Assembly (NCBI GenBank): GCA_963632245.1
Contig: CAVGTF010000052.1
Location: 1-14,567, forward strand
DNA length: 14,567 nt
DNA from: UBA1724 sp963632245
GTDB taxonomy: Bacteria; Verrucomicrobiota; Lentisphaeria; Oligosphaerales; Oligosphaeraceae
Direction of reading: 5' to 3'
The notes below the pieces were generated by a model that was not told where the DNA came from, ran no database searches, and saw only the letters and a list, made by a program, of their open reading frames with translations. Positions 1 through 6,415 of the stretch are shown here, one piece after another (position 1 is the first letter of the stretch; every line of letters starts with the position of its first letter). Position numbers and translations under genes: made by a program.

Positions 1-161
1 AGCAACGCCTGAAGAGTCTCTAATAATCTTGGGACAGGAAGATATGCTACATTTTCAAGATTTAGCATTCTTCTAATCCTTCGAGATTGTCTTCTCAGTT
101 CAATACGCGAGACTGGAGTGACAAGGACCCCGTTTGCAAATTTATTTTTCTTTCTTTTCAT
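1..161 (-). CDS. ImmA/IrrE-like protein, N-terminal part only (runs off the window)
   Basis: A minus-strand reading frame starts at the ATG at 161 and stays open for 53 codons to the window edge. After a basic start (MKRKKNKF) it has a segment with LRRQSRRIRRMLNL and then LPVPRLLETLQAL. This resembles the first helices of ImmA/IrrE-type metallopeptidases, which often read A..R..LGL....PV.I..LL. The HExxH zinc motif would lie outside the window, so the assignment is an inference. The start overlaps the last 20 bases of the XRE gene, and an in-frame TAG lies a few codons upstream, so this ATG is the only good start. AGAGAAGG directly abuts the ATG, which suggests translational coupling. In known XRE-ImmA pairs the peptidase cleaves the partner repressor to induce a mobile element or stress response. 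It could also be another protein type. Confidence 0.5.
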   Translation of the reverse strand, partial: MKRKKNKFANGVLVTPVSRIELRRQSRRIRRMLNLENVAYLPVPRLLETLQAL

Positions 162-534
162 CCTTCTCTTCTATGCGTTTTGTTAGGAACTCTAATAGTT
201 TAGAAGTCTCCTCTTCATTTAGGGTCTCCACTTTTCTGGCAAAAGCCAAAAGTAATTCTTTTGAATTCTGACTTAAACCTTCTAGGCCTATTTCAATTTT
301 TTCTTGTGATAATGATATTGCATTATCAAATTCAGCACATTGCTTTGGAGATAATGAGTAAATCTTGCACAACTGATTTCTAAAATCTTGATTTACTCGT
401 CGTTTCCCTAATTCTAATGCAGAAATATATGAAGTAGAACAGTTCAATTTTTGAGCCATATCATATAGAATTTCTCCGTTGTCTATTCTTAATTTTCGCA
501 GAAATCTTCCGACTTCATTTGCAAGTTTGCCCAT
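142..534 (-). CDS. XRE-family helix-turn-helix transcriptional regulator
   Basis: This is a 130-residue cytoplasmic DNA-binding protein. Residues about 8-65 form a Cro/CI-type domain: RKLRIDNGEILYDMAQKLN is helix 1 and the start of the turn, CSTSYISALELGKRRV is the recognition helix with the usual S..ELGKR pattern, and a helix leading into YSLSP follows. Residues about 75-130 are a charged helical tail (LLLAFARKVETL, then a Glu/Lys-rich end), likely for dimerisation. The ATG at 534 has only an A-rich leader (AGAGAAAAAG) as a weak ribosome site. The gene sits in AT-rich DNA unlike the rest of the window and overlaps an ImmA/IrrE-like gene, a pairing typical of mobile-element or toxin-antitoxin-like regulation. 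It most likely represses its own operon. The fold is clear; the target is unknown. Confidence 0.85.
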   Translation of the reverse strand: MGKLANEVGRFLRKLRIDNGEILYDMAQKLNCSTSYISALELGKRRVNQDFRNQLCKIYSLSPKQCAEFDNAISLSQEKIEIGLEGLSQNSKELLLAFARKVETLNEEETSKLLEFLTKRIEEKDEKKEK

Positions 535-581
535 CTTTTTCTCTTTTGATTGGAATGTGTGTTGTGTGTGAAATAGTGAGT

Positions 582-587
582 TGTCAA
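582..587 (-). promoter_or_regulatory. Possible -35 box for the XRE-ImmA operon
   Basis: Read on the minus strand this is a perfect TTGACA, 48 bases before the XRE start codon. At 16-18 bases further on there is only CA-rich sequence (such as CAACAC) and no good -10 match, so the promoter is tentative. A GT-rich run on the plus strand (556-570) lies between it and the gene. Confidence 0.25.
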
Positions 588-631
588 GTAAATTAAAAGT
601 ATGAAATAAGGGTATTGGGGGAAATGGAGTC

Positions 632-681
632 TTTGTTCAAATGGTCTTCGTGCTTTTGAGTTATAGGATTTTTTGTTCAAA
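632..681. repeat. Two TTTGTTCAAA sites 40 bp apart, candidate regulator-binding sites
   Basis: The 10-base word TTTGTTCAAA occurs at 632-641 and again at 672-681. Each copy is a short inverted repeat (TTTG, two bases, CAAA). The 40-bp spacing is close to four helical turns, so both sites would face the same side of the DNA. They lie about 100 and 140 bases upstream of the XRE start. Binding by the XRE protein is only an inference, and in AT-rich DNA a chance repeat is possible. Confidence 0.3.
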
Positions 682-1087
682 ATTTAAACGCCATGTAGAG
701 ATTTTCAAGTGTTTGGATGATAATTTTTACTCTTTTGTGGAAATTTCTTCAAGGCTGCGGTGAATAAACAACAGAAAAATCTTGTTTTTTTGATGATTTG
801 TTGGGGGTAACTAGGATGAGTGAGAGCTTTCAGGAAATTTGGCATCACGTTTAGATCAAGTATTTTCTTCTTCCTTTGTGTAAGCGGGGGAACAAGCTCT
901 TTGCTATTGTAGTGTCAAAGGAGATCTGGCTGCTAGTACCGCCCCTTTGTCTAGTTTCTTTCGCCCTTGATGGCGGTCTCCAGTGGGGTAATTCTCCCTC
1001 GCCCTCCTTTCTCCCCCTTATATTATCCCGTTTTCATTCGCCGTAGCCTTTCTAGTTGTTCCTTCCCCTTTTACGGGCACAGATTCT

Positions 1088-2347
1088 ATGAACCGCACCC
1101 TTCCTGCCTCCCAGCGCATCGTCATTACTGGCGTGGGTCTGACTTCTCCCAACGCCAATTCCCTGCCGGAGTTCCGCGAGGCGTTATTGACGGGTCGTTC
1201 GGGGATTGGGATGGTGGACATGCGGTATTTTGGGAAGGCGCCGGCGGGGCTGTGTGACTTCGATGCGTTGAAGTATCAGAAGAAGCGTGACTTGCGTACG
1301 GGGACCCGTGCGGGCTCCATTGCGATCTACTGCGCGGGCGAGTGTTTGGCGGATGGCGGATTGGATCTTTCTGGCGTGGATACCAGCCGGGTGGGCGTCT
1401 ATCTGGGCATTACCGAGCATGGCAATGTGGAGACGGAGAACGAGATCTACGAGATCAGTCAGTATGACTACGACACCGCCTACTGGAGCCACCACCACAA
1501 TCCCCGTACTGTGGCGAATTCCCCCGCGGGCGCTGTGACTCTCCGTTTCGATATTCATGGTCCGCATTGCACGGTGGGTGCCGCCTGCGCCGCCGGAAAT
1601 ATGGGCCTGGTGGTCGGAGCGCAGCAGCTCCTGCTCGACGAAGTGGATTATGCTCTGGCAGGCGGAGTCTCCGAATCCCCCCGCACCTTCGGAATCTTCG
1701 CTGCCTTCCGCAATCAGAATGCCCTGGCGAGCCACGAGGATCCCACCATGGCATCCCGGCCTTTCGACCGTGACCGCAATGGCATCGTCATCTCCGAGGG
1801 CGGCGCAGTCTTCCTGCTGGAGCGACTGGATCATGCTTTGGCGCGTGGCGCGAAGATCTACGGCGAGTTGCTGGGGTGGTGTTGCAACTCCGATGCCACG
1901 GATGCGGTGCTTCCCAATGCCGAGCGACAGGCGGAGTGCATCCGCCATGCCTTGAAGAAGGCGGGGCTCTCTCCTCGGGATGTGAATATCGTGAATACCC
2001 ACGCCACGGGCACTCCCGCCGGTGACGCCAAGGAGTGCGAGGCACTCCGGAATGTCTTTGGTGACGACTGCCCCGAGACCTACTTCAATAACACCAAGAG
2101 CTTTATTGGACACTGCATGGGGGCCGCCGCTGCCCTGGAGCTGGCAGGAAATCTCCCCGCCTTCCAGGACCATGTGGTCCATCCCACCATCCATGTGGAG
2201 AATCTGGATCCCGCCTGCGCTCTCCGGAATTTGGTGCTCAATGAGCCGAAGGCTGTGGAGAAGGTGGATGTGATCCTCAATAACTCCTTCGGCATGATGG
2301 GCATCAACTGCGTCACCATCGTGGGGAAATACTCCCCGGAACCGTAG
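1088..2347 (+). CDS. Beta-ketoacyl-ACP synthase, FabF-like (KAS)
   Basis: This 419-residue, thiolase-fold condensing enzyme would extend an acyl chain by decarboxylative condensation with malonyl-ACP in the cytoplasm. The catalytic set is complete. The nucleophile Cys167 lies in VGAACAAG, His305 in NTHATGTPAGD, Lys337 in NNTKSF, and His342 in FIGHCMGAAAALE. The N-terminus has the usual IVITGVGLTSP. The C-terminal glycine-rich loop reads NNSFGMMGIN instead of the common NSFGFGGTN, and the Cys motif departs from the usual ACASG, so this is a divergent member and not plainly the housekeeping FabF. Length is normal for the family. The ATG at 1088 has no clear ribosome site. A carrier protein gene follows 74 bases later and is probably its partner. 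The product of the pathway cannot be read from the sequence. Confidence 0.9.
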   Translation: MNRTLPASQRIVITGVGLTSPNANSLPEFREALLTGRSGIGMVDMRYFGKAPAGLCDFDALKYQKKRDLRTGTRAGSIAIYCAGECLADGGLDLSGVDTSRVGVYLGITEHGNVETENEIYEISQYDYDTAYWSHHHNPRTVANSPAGAVTLRFDIHGPHCTVGAACAAGNMGLVVGAQQLLLDEVDYALAGGVSESPRTFGIFAAFRNQNALASHEDPTMASRPFDRDRNGIVISEGGAVFLLERLDHALARGAKIYGELLGWCCNSDATDAVLPNAERQAECIRHALKKAGLSPRDVNIVNTHATGTPAGDAKECEALRNVFGDDCPETYFNNTKSFIGHCMGAAAALELAGNLPAFQDHVVHPTIHVENLDPACALRNLVLNEPKAVEKVDVILNNSFGMMGINCVTIVGKYSPEP

Positions 2348-2421
2348 CCCCATTCTCCTTCCCTTTCGTGGCCACAAGGCTATCTTAAAACCGCAAACAC
2401 ACACAAAGGAAATTCCTTCCT

Positions 2422-2667
2422 ATGACCAGATCCGAAATCCACGACGCAATGCTGGAAATCCTCGACGAAATCAACCCCGATGTGGACTGGAAGTCCTACG
2501 GTCCCGAGGACTCCCTGCGGGGCACTCTGGAGTCCATGGACTTCCTGGATGTGGTGATGGAGCTTCGCAAGCGCTACAAGGTGGTGGTTCCCGAGGCGGA
2601 TTACGGTAAGCTAGCCACCCTGAAGGGCTGCGTGGACTACTTGGAGGCGCCCCTGGCCGACAAGTAG
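2422..2667 (+). CDS. Acyl carrier protein
   Basis: This 81-residue protein carries acyl chains on a phosphopantetheine arm. The attachment serine is Ser38 in ESMDFLDVV, at the start of helix II, followed by an amphipathic helix (MELRKRYKV), then VPEADYGKLATLKGCVDYL, a C-terminal segment typical of carrier proteins outside the core AcpP type. The residue before Ser38 is Glu rather than the usual Asp. The stretch before it (SLRGTLE) looks about two residues shorter than in the relatives I know, which usually read something like LDLDSMDF. AAGGAA lies about 11 bases before the ATG and is followed by its own complement (TTCCTT), a weak hairpin that could partly hide it. It lies between the ketosynthase and thyX on the same strand and is probably the ketosynthase's partner. 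Confidence 0.85.
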   Translation: MTRSEIHDAMLEILDEINPDVDWKSYGPEDSLRGTLESMDFLDVVMELRKRYKVVVPEADYGKLATLKGCVDYLEAPLADK

Positions 2668-2705
2668 CGGGATGCTCGTTTCGCATTTTCTAGTCAATTA
2701 TATAC

Positions 2706-2710
2706 AGGAG
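2706..2710 (+). promoter_or_regulatory. Ribosome binding site that fixes the thyX start
   Basis: AGGAG lies nine bases before the ATG at 2720. A longer frame opens at 2672, but its first 16 residues have no such site in front of them and are not conserved-looking, so 2720 is the better start. Confidence 0.7.
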
Positions 2711-2719
2711 AATTCAGTC

Positions 2720-3418
2720 ATGGCAGAGTTGCAGAGTGTGAATTGCCCGCCGCCGCGGCACGTGAAGGTGCTGGGTGGCCAGGGATGGATTGGTCTGGTG
2801 GATCAGATGGGCACGGAGAGTAGCATCGTGAATGCGGCGCGTGTCTCCTTCGGCAAGATGCGCACGGAGATGGACGAGCGTGACGTGAAGCTTCTGAAGT
2901 ATCTCATTGCCAACCAGCATAATACCCCCCTGGAGCACGTGGTATTCACCTTCCTGGTCCACTGCCCGCTCTTTGTGCGCTCCCAGTGGCACCGCCATCG
3001 TACCTGGAGCTACAACGAGATCTCCCGCCGCTATACCGAGGTGGACCTGGAATTCTATGTGCCCCCCGAAATCCACGCGCAGGCCGCCTCCGACCGCCAG
3101 GCCTCCGCGCCGGCGCCCGAGGACATGGATCAGCAGGCCATGCGGGCCGCCATCGACAAGGCAAACCAGGATAGCCTCCGCGCCTACGAGGCGCTGCTGG
3201 CCGGCGGCGTCTGCCGTGAACAGGCCCGCGGCGTCCTCACCCAGAATCTCATGACTACCTTCTGGGCCACCGTGGATCTCTCCAATCTCCTGCGCTTTGT
3301 GGATCTGCGCTCCAGCGCCCACGCACAGTGGGAGATCCGGCAGTATGCCGAGGCCATCAAGACCCTTCTTCGCCCCGAGTTGCCTAATGTGGCCGAGGTC
3401 ATGGGCTGGAATAAGTAG
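2720..3418 (+). CDS. thyX: Flavin-dependent thymidylate synthase ThyX
   Basis: ThyX makes dTMP from dUMP using methylene-tetrahydrofolate, FAD and NADPH, as a homotetramer in the cytoplasm. From the chosen start the protein has 232 residues, normal for the family. The signature RHRx7S is intact as RHRTWSYNEIS at about residues 92-102. Upstream are SSIVNAARVSFGK (about 34-46) and HNTPLEHVVFTF (about 67-78), both family hallmarks. The C-terminal LRSSAHAQWEIRQYA (about 196-210) matches the usual R...AQxEIRxYA block. An insert rich in Ala, Pro and Gln (about 120-145) separates the two halves. No thyA is visible in the window. It lies 52 bases after the carrier protein gene and 74 before the TPK-MurC gene, so co-transcription is likely, but there is no direct metabolic link. 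Confidence 0.96.
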   Translation: MAELQSVNCPPPRHVKVLGGQGWIGLVDQMGTESSIVNAARVSFGKMRTEMDERDVKLLKYLIANQHNTPLEHVVFTFLVHCPLFVRSQWHRHRTWSYNEISRRYTEVDLEFYVPPEIHAQAASDRQASAPAPEDMDQQAMRAAIDKANQDSLRAYEALLAGGVCREQARGVLTQNLMTTFWATVDLSNLLRFVDLRSSAHAQWEIRQYAEAIKTLLRPELPNVAEVMGWNK

Positions 3419-3438
3419 AACGCACCCTGTTTTTGTGG

Positions 3439-3479
3439 AAGCCGTCGCTCTTTTGTGTGGGGGGGAAGGGCGGCGGCTT
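3439..3479 (+). other. Hairpin between thyX and the TPK-MurC gene
   Basis: AAGCCGTCGC (3439-3448) pairs with GCGGCGGCTT (3470-3479) over ten base pairs, one of them a G-T wobble, around a 21-base loop with G- and T-runs. Only a few T's follow, so it is a poor intrinsic terminator. It ends 13 bases before the ATG of the next gene, close to its GAGG ribosome site. It might reduce read-through, protect the upstream mRNA end, or influence translation; the sequence alone does not decide. Confidence 0.4.
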
Positions 3480-3492
3480 TGAGGCTTAGGCC

Positions 3493-5490
3493 ATGTATAC
3501 CGTGATTCTCTGCCACGGGGACTTTCCCCGTCGGGCATGCTCCCTGGAGGCCCTCCGTCAGGCGGACCATCTCGTCTGTTGCGATGGCGCCATGGAGGAG
3601 TTGGAGGCCTGGGGACTCCGTCGCCCGGATGCTATTGTGGGGGATCTGGATAGCCTCCATCCCGCCCTGAAACGACGCTATTCCGAATTGCTCCACCCCG
3701 AGGCCGAACAGCTCACCAATGATCTCTCGAAGGCACTGCGCTTCTGCCAGAAGACCTATCCTGGAGAGCACATTTTGATCCTAGGCGCCGGCGGCCGCCG
3801 AGAAGACCATCTCCTGGGAAATCTCGCCATCCTGGCGGAACAGCACGACGCCGAGCTCTGGACGGACTTCGGACGATTCCTGCCCTGCCGGGGTGACTCC
3901 GAGATCGCCGCGCAGCCCGGCGACCAGCTCTCGCTTTTCTCTTTGGATCCCGATGCGCGGCTCTCGCTGGAGGGCGTCCGCTGGCCTTTGGAGCAGGCAA
4001 CCCTCTCGCGGCTGTGGGAGGGTACGCTGAATGAGGTGACTGAGACCCCCGTGCGGCTCCAGTGTTCTGAAAATGGCGGCACCCTGGTCTATCTTCCCTG
4101 GCGGAATCTCTCCCGGAAGGACTACTGTCTGCCGCCGCAGTGGCTTCCCTGGAATCACGTCCACTTTTGCGGCATAGGCGGCGTGGGAGTCTCCGGACTG
4201 GCACACCTCCTGTTAGACGCAGGGGCCACCATCTCCGGCAGCGACGCCGTGGAATCCTCCTACACTGCCGCTCTGCGGGAGCGCGGTGCGCAGATTACCG
4301 TGGGGTGTGATGGCGCGGGGGAGGCATTGCCGCTGGAGACGGATCTTCTGGTTTATTCCGCTGCCATTCCCGAAGACCACCCCGAACGCCGCTGCGCACG
4401 CGCTCGCGGCATCCCGCAATGCCGTCGCGGCGAATTTCTGGCGCGGTTGGCGCCACGCTTCCGATATGTGATCGCGGTCTCCGGCTCCCACGGAAAGACC
4501 TCCACCTCCGCAATGATCGCGCACGTGCTCCAGGAGGCCGGCATGAACCCCGGATTCCTCATCGGTGGCACGCCTGTCGGCTGGGAGCGCAATGCCCGTT
4601 GGGGAAATGGAAACTACTTCGTCACCGAGGTGGACGAATCGGACCGCTCCCAGGAGATGATGCTCCCCCAGCAGACGATCGTCCTCAATGTGGATGGCGA
4701 TCACAGCTGGTCTGTGGGTGGCGAGGCCGCATTGGAGGCGTGTTTCCGGACTCTCGCGAGCCACTCCCATCGGACCCTCTCCTGGGATATGCCGCGGCTG
4801 GCGGAGCTCTTTGCGGGGCTGGAGGGCGTACGGCTGATCTCTCCCGAGGAACCCGAAAAACACCCCCTGGAACTTCCGCAACCCGGACGGCATAACCGGG
4901 AGAATGCCTGTCTGGTCAGCACGCTCCTCCAGGCACCGCCATTCTCTCTCTCGGAAAACGAAATCCGCAACGCCCTGGCGACCTTCCCTGGGGTGGATCG
5001 ACGGCTGAGCCTCCTGGCGCAGAAGGACGACGCGCTCTTCCTCTACGAGGACTACGCACACCATCCTACTGAGTTGGCCGCCTGCTTCCAGGCGTTGAAG
5101 GAGGCGCATCCCGATTGCCGATTCCTGGCGGTCTTCCAGCCCCATCGACCCGAGCGCATCCTGAAATACGGCGATGCCTTCGCGCAGATCCTGGAGCGGG
5201 AATGCGCCAAGACCGTGGTGCTGGCGCCCTTTATGGCCTGGGAGAAAAATGCTCCGGAGGCCTCCGCTGACAGGATTGTCCGGAAGATTCAAGAGTTGCG
5301 TGGCGACAACGGAACCGGTGCGGCCTCCGCGGTTCTATACACTGGCGCCCCGGTGGACTTCCTTCACGAACTCCAGAAGGAGTGGGAGCAGCCCTCTTAT
5401 GGGCACGAGGTCATCGTGCTCATTGGCGCGGGCGATGTGGGACTATTGGCGAAGAAGGCGAAGACACTCCTGAACTCTCATGAACAATAA
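3493..5490 (+). CDS. Fusion of thiamine pyrophosphokinase with a MurC-type UDP-N-acetylmuramate--L-alanine ligase
   Basis: This single 665-residue frame joins two enzymes. Residues 1-203 match thiamine pyrophosphokinase (thiamine + ATP to thiamine diphosphate): CCDGA at 29-33, VGDLDS at 49-54, TNDLSKA at 75-81, GAGGRREDH at 98-106, and GTLNEVT at 177-183. Residues about 221-665 match MurC, which adds L-Ala to UDP-MurNAc: Rossmann loop GIGGVGVSG at 227-235, ATP loop GSHGKTSTS at 331-339, TEVDESD at 378-384, DGDH at 401-404, HNREN at 467-471, GVDRR at 500-504, DYAHHP at 520-525, FQPHRPER at 548-555 and GAGDVG at 645-650. The DGDH motif is usually DADH followed by M/L-D. MurC is favoured over Mpl by RRGEFLA and GVDRR. 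The linker (204-220) contains no ATG, GTG or TTG codon that could start MurC separately. No other mur or thi genes are nearby. Confidence 0.93.
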   Translation: MYTVILCHGDFPRRACSLEALRQADHLVCCDGAMEELEAWGLRRPDAIVGDLDSLHPALKRRYSELLHPEAEQLTNDLSKALRFCQKTYPGEHILILGAGGRREDHLLGNLAILAEQHDAELWTDFGRFLPCRGDSEIAAQPGDQLSLFSLDPDARLSLEGVRWPLEQATLSRLWEGTLNEVTETPVRLQCSENGGTLVYLPWRNLSRKDYCLPPQWLPWNHVHFCGIGGVGVSGLAHLLLDAGATISGSDAVESSYTAALRERGAQITVGCDGAGEALPLETDLLVYSAAIPEDHPERRCARARGIPQCRRGEFLARLAPRFRYVIAVSGSHGKTSTSAMIAHVLQEAGMNPGFLIGGTPVGWERNARWGNGNYFVTEVDESDRSQEMMLPQQTIVLNVDGDHSWSVGGEAALEACFRTLASHSHRTLSWDMPRLAELFAGLEGVRLISPEEPEKHPLELPQPGRHNRENACLVSTLLQAPPFSLSENEIRNALATFPGVDRRLSLLAQKDDALFLYEDYAHHPTELAACFQALKEAHPDCRFLAVFQPHRPERILKYGDAFAQILERECAKTVVLAPFMAWEKNAPEASADRIVRKIQELRGDNGTGAASAVLYTGAPVDFLHELQKEWEQPSYGHEVIVLIGAGDVGLLAKKAKTLLNSHEQ

Positions 5491-5989
5491 GCTCCGACTG
5501 ATTCTTGGCGCGCTCCTCGTTCTCCTCATAGTGGGTGCGTATTTCGGCTGGCGGTGGTTCCACAGTGACGAACGGCAGGTGCGCAAGCAGATGTCGGGCA
5601 TTTGCGAGGATGTCTCCAAGCGCCCGGGCGAGGGCAATGCCGCCGCGGCCCTGAAGCTCCTTTCGTTAGGAAATCGCCTGGCGCCCCACGTGGAGGTGGG
5701 CGTTCACGATGTCCCGATCCGCGGCGGATTCACTGCCGACGAACTGACCGCCCATGTTTCTCGGGCACGATACTCCCTAGACGATCTCTCTGTGGATATT
5801 GTAGACCAGCTGGTGACTATCCGGGACAATGAGGCGCTGGTGGATTGCGTGATCCATGGACGCGCCAGTTCCTCGCAATACCAGTATCGAATGGACGATG
5901 ATTTCCATCTGCAGATCACCCTCCGGAAGGACGAAGACGGAAAGTGGCGCTTCGTTTCGTTCCTGGAGGGATCCTTCCTGGAGCGCTAG
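5480..5989 (+). CDS. Membrane-anchored NTF2/SnoaL-like protein of unknown function
   Basis: This 169-residue protein begins with a short basic stretch and one hydrophobic helix (about residues 5-24), then Trp/Phe and charged residues, so it is probably anchored in the inner membrane with the rest outside the cytoplasm. The remainder suggests a small alpha-plus-beta cone fold of the NTF2/SnoaL type: an N-terminal helix pair (about 30-66), then strands ending in FHLQITLRKDEDGKWRFVSF, which resembles the closing strands of that fold. No catalytic residues are identifiable. Its ATG lies 11 bases inside the end of the TPK-MurC gene, so translation is probably coupled. It is the last gene before the terminator at 6007. 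A link to the cell envelope is a guess from the anchor and the MurC neighbour. Confidence 0.75.
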   Translation: MNNKLRLILGALLVLLIVGAYFGWRWFHSDERQVRKQMSGICEDVSKRPGEGNAAAALKLLSLGNRLAPHVEVGVHDVPIRGGFTADELTAHVSRARYSLDDLSVDIVDQLVTIRDNEALVDCVIHGRASSSQYQYRMDDDFHLQITLRKDEDGKWRFVSFLEGSFLER

Positions 5990-6006
5990 CTCCATACAGA
6001 AAAACG

Positions 6007-6049
6007 AAAACGCCCGGCGCTCCCTGAATGAGAGTGCCGGGCGTTTTTT
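6007..6049. terminator. Bidirectional intrinsic terminator between converging operons
   Basis: AAAACGCCCGGC (6007-6018) pairs perfectly with GCCGGGCGTTTT (6036-6047). Four further pairs, including a G-T, extend the stem inward around a nine-base loop. The plus strand ends in six T's, and the A-run on the left gives a T-run on the minus strand. It lies 17 bases after the stop of the plus-strand block and just past the azlD stop on the other strand, so it can end both transcripts. Confidence 0.93.
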
Positions 6050-6067
6050 GCGTCTTGGGGGATTTTG

Positions 6068-6415
6068 CTAGGAGAGGTATTTTGCCAGTGTCTGGACGAG
6101 TGCCATGTAGACTCCGGTGCCCACGATGATGGAGACCAGGGAGTTCTTGAATTTCCAGTGGACCAGGATGGTGACCAGTGTGGCGGGCAGTGCCAGGAGC
6201 AGCCTCTGGAAGTGCGGTTCCTTGAAATCGCAGAGGCTCGCCAGTCCATAGACCACCAGCATGGCGATGGCGGCGGCGGTGAGGACGCGTCCTAGGTAGA
6301 GTAGCAGGGGTGGAGTTCCCTTGGTGGTGTCGCGGAAGACCAAGAAGGGGAATGCGCGCAGGAGGAAGATCACGACGCACATGACCACGATCATGAGGAA
6401 CTGATGGAGTGTCAT
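6068..6415 (-). CDS. azlD: AzlD-family branched-chain amino acid transport subunit
   Basis: AzlD is the small partner of AzlC in an inner-membrane exporter of branched-chain amino acids; in Bacillus loss of control gives 4-azaleucine resistance. This 115-residue protein has four hydrophobic segments: about 7-24, 36-60, 70-86 and 90-111. The first carries the LLRAFPFLVF element typical of the family (usually ..R..P..L). Length matches the family (about 100-115). Its ATG overlaps the azlC stop by four bases (ATGA), so the two are translationally coupled in the usual azlC-azlD order. It is the last gene before the shared terminator. The exact substrate is inferred from the family. Confidence 0.88.
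   Translation of the reverse strand: MTLHQFLMIVVMCVVIFLLRAFPFLVFRDTTKGTPPLLLYLGRVLTAAAIAMLVVYGLASLCDFKEPHFQRLLLALPATLVTILVHWKFKNSLVSIIVGTGVYMALVQTLAKYLS

Larger units (their letters stand above)
535..1087. other. Divergent intergenic region with a sharp change in base composition
   Basis: These 553 bases separate the minus-strand XRE gene from the plus-strand ketosynthase gene. Up to about 960 the sequence is AT-rich with many T and A runs, and I see no credible open frame in it. From about 960 it becomes C/T-rich and then GC-rich. A TATTAT at 1021-1026 could be a -10 box for the ketosynthase operon, but no -35 match lies 16-18 bases upstream. The region must hold promoters for both directions. 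Two TTTGTTCAAA sites are listed separately. Confidence 0.6.

Noticed and set aside
489..680. 63-codon minus-strand frame overlapping the XRE start
   Set aside because: It begins upstream of and overlaps the XRE gene in another frame, has no ribosome site and no recognisable composition; a chance frame in AT-rich DNA.
1184..2404. 406-codon minus-strand frame opposite the ketosynthase gene
   Set aside because: It is a mirror of GC-rich codon use; the translation is His/Gly/Arg-rich with no motif, whereas the plus strand shows a full catalytic set.
2672..2719. Longer thyX start adding 16 residues
   Set aside because: AGGAG lies correctly before the ATG at 2720, and the added residues do not resemble ThyX N-termini.
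3419..3492. Thiamine (TPP) riboswitch before the TPK gene
   Set aside because: The 74-base gap is too short and lacks the conserved CUGAGA and related elements; only a simple hairpin is present.
4213..5292. 359-codon minus-strand frame opposite the MurC part
   Set aside because: Shadow of a well-supported enzyme; no domain, no ribosome site.
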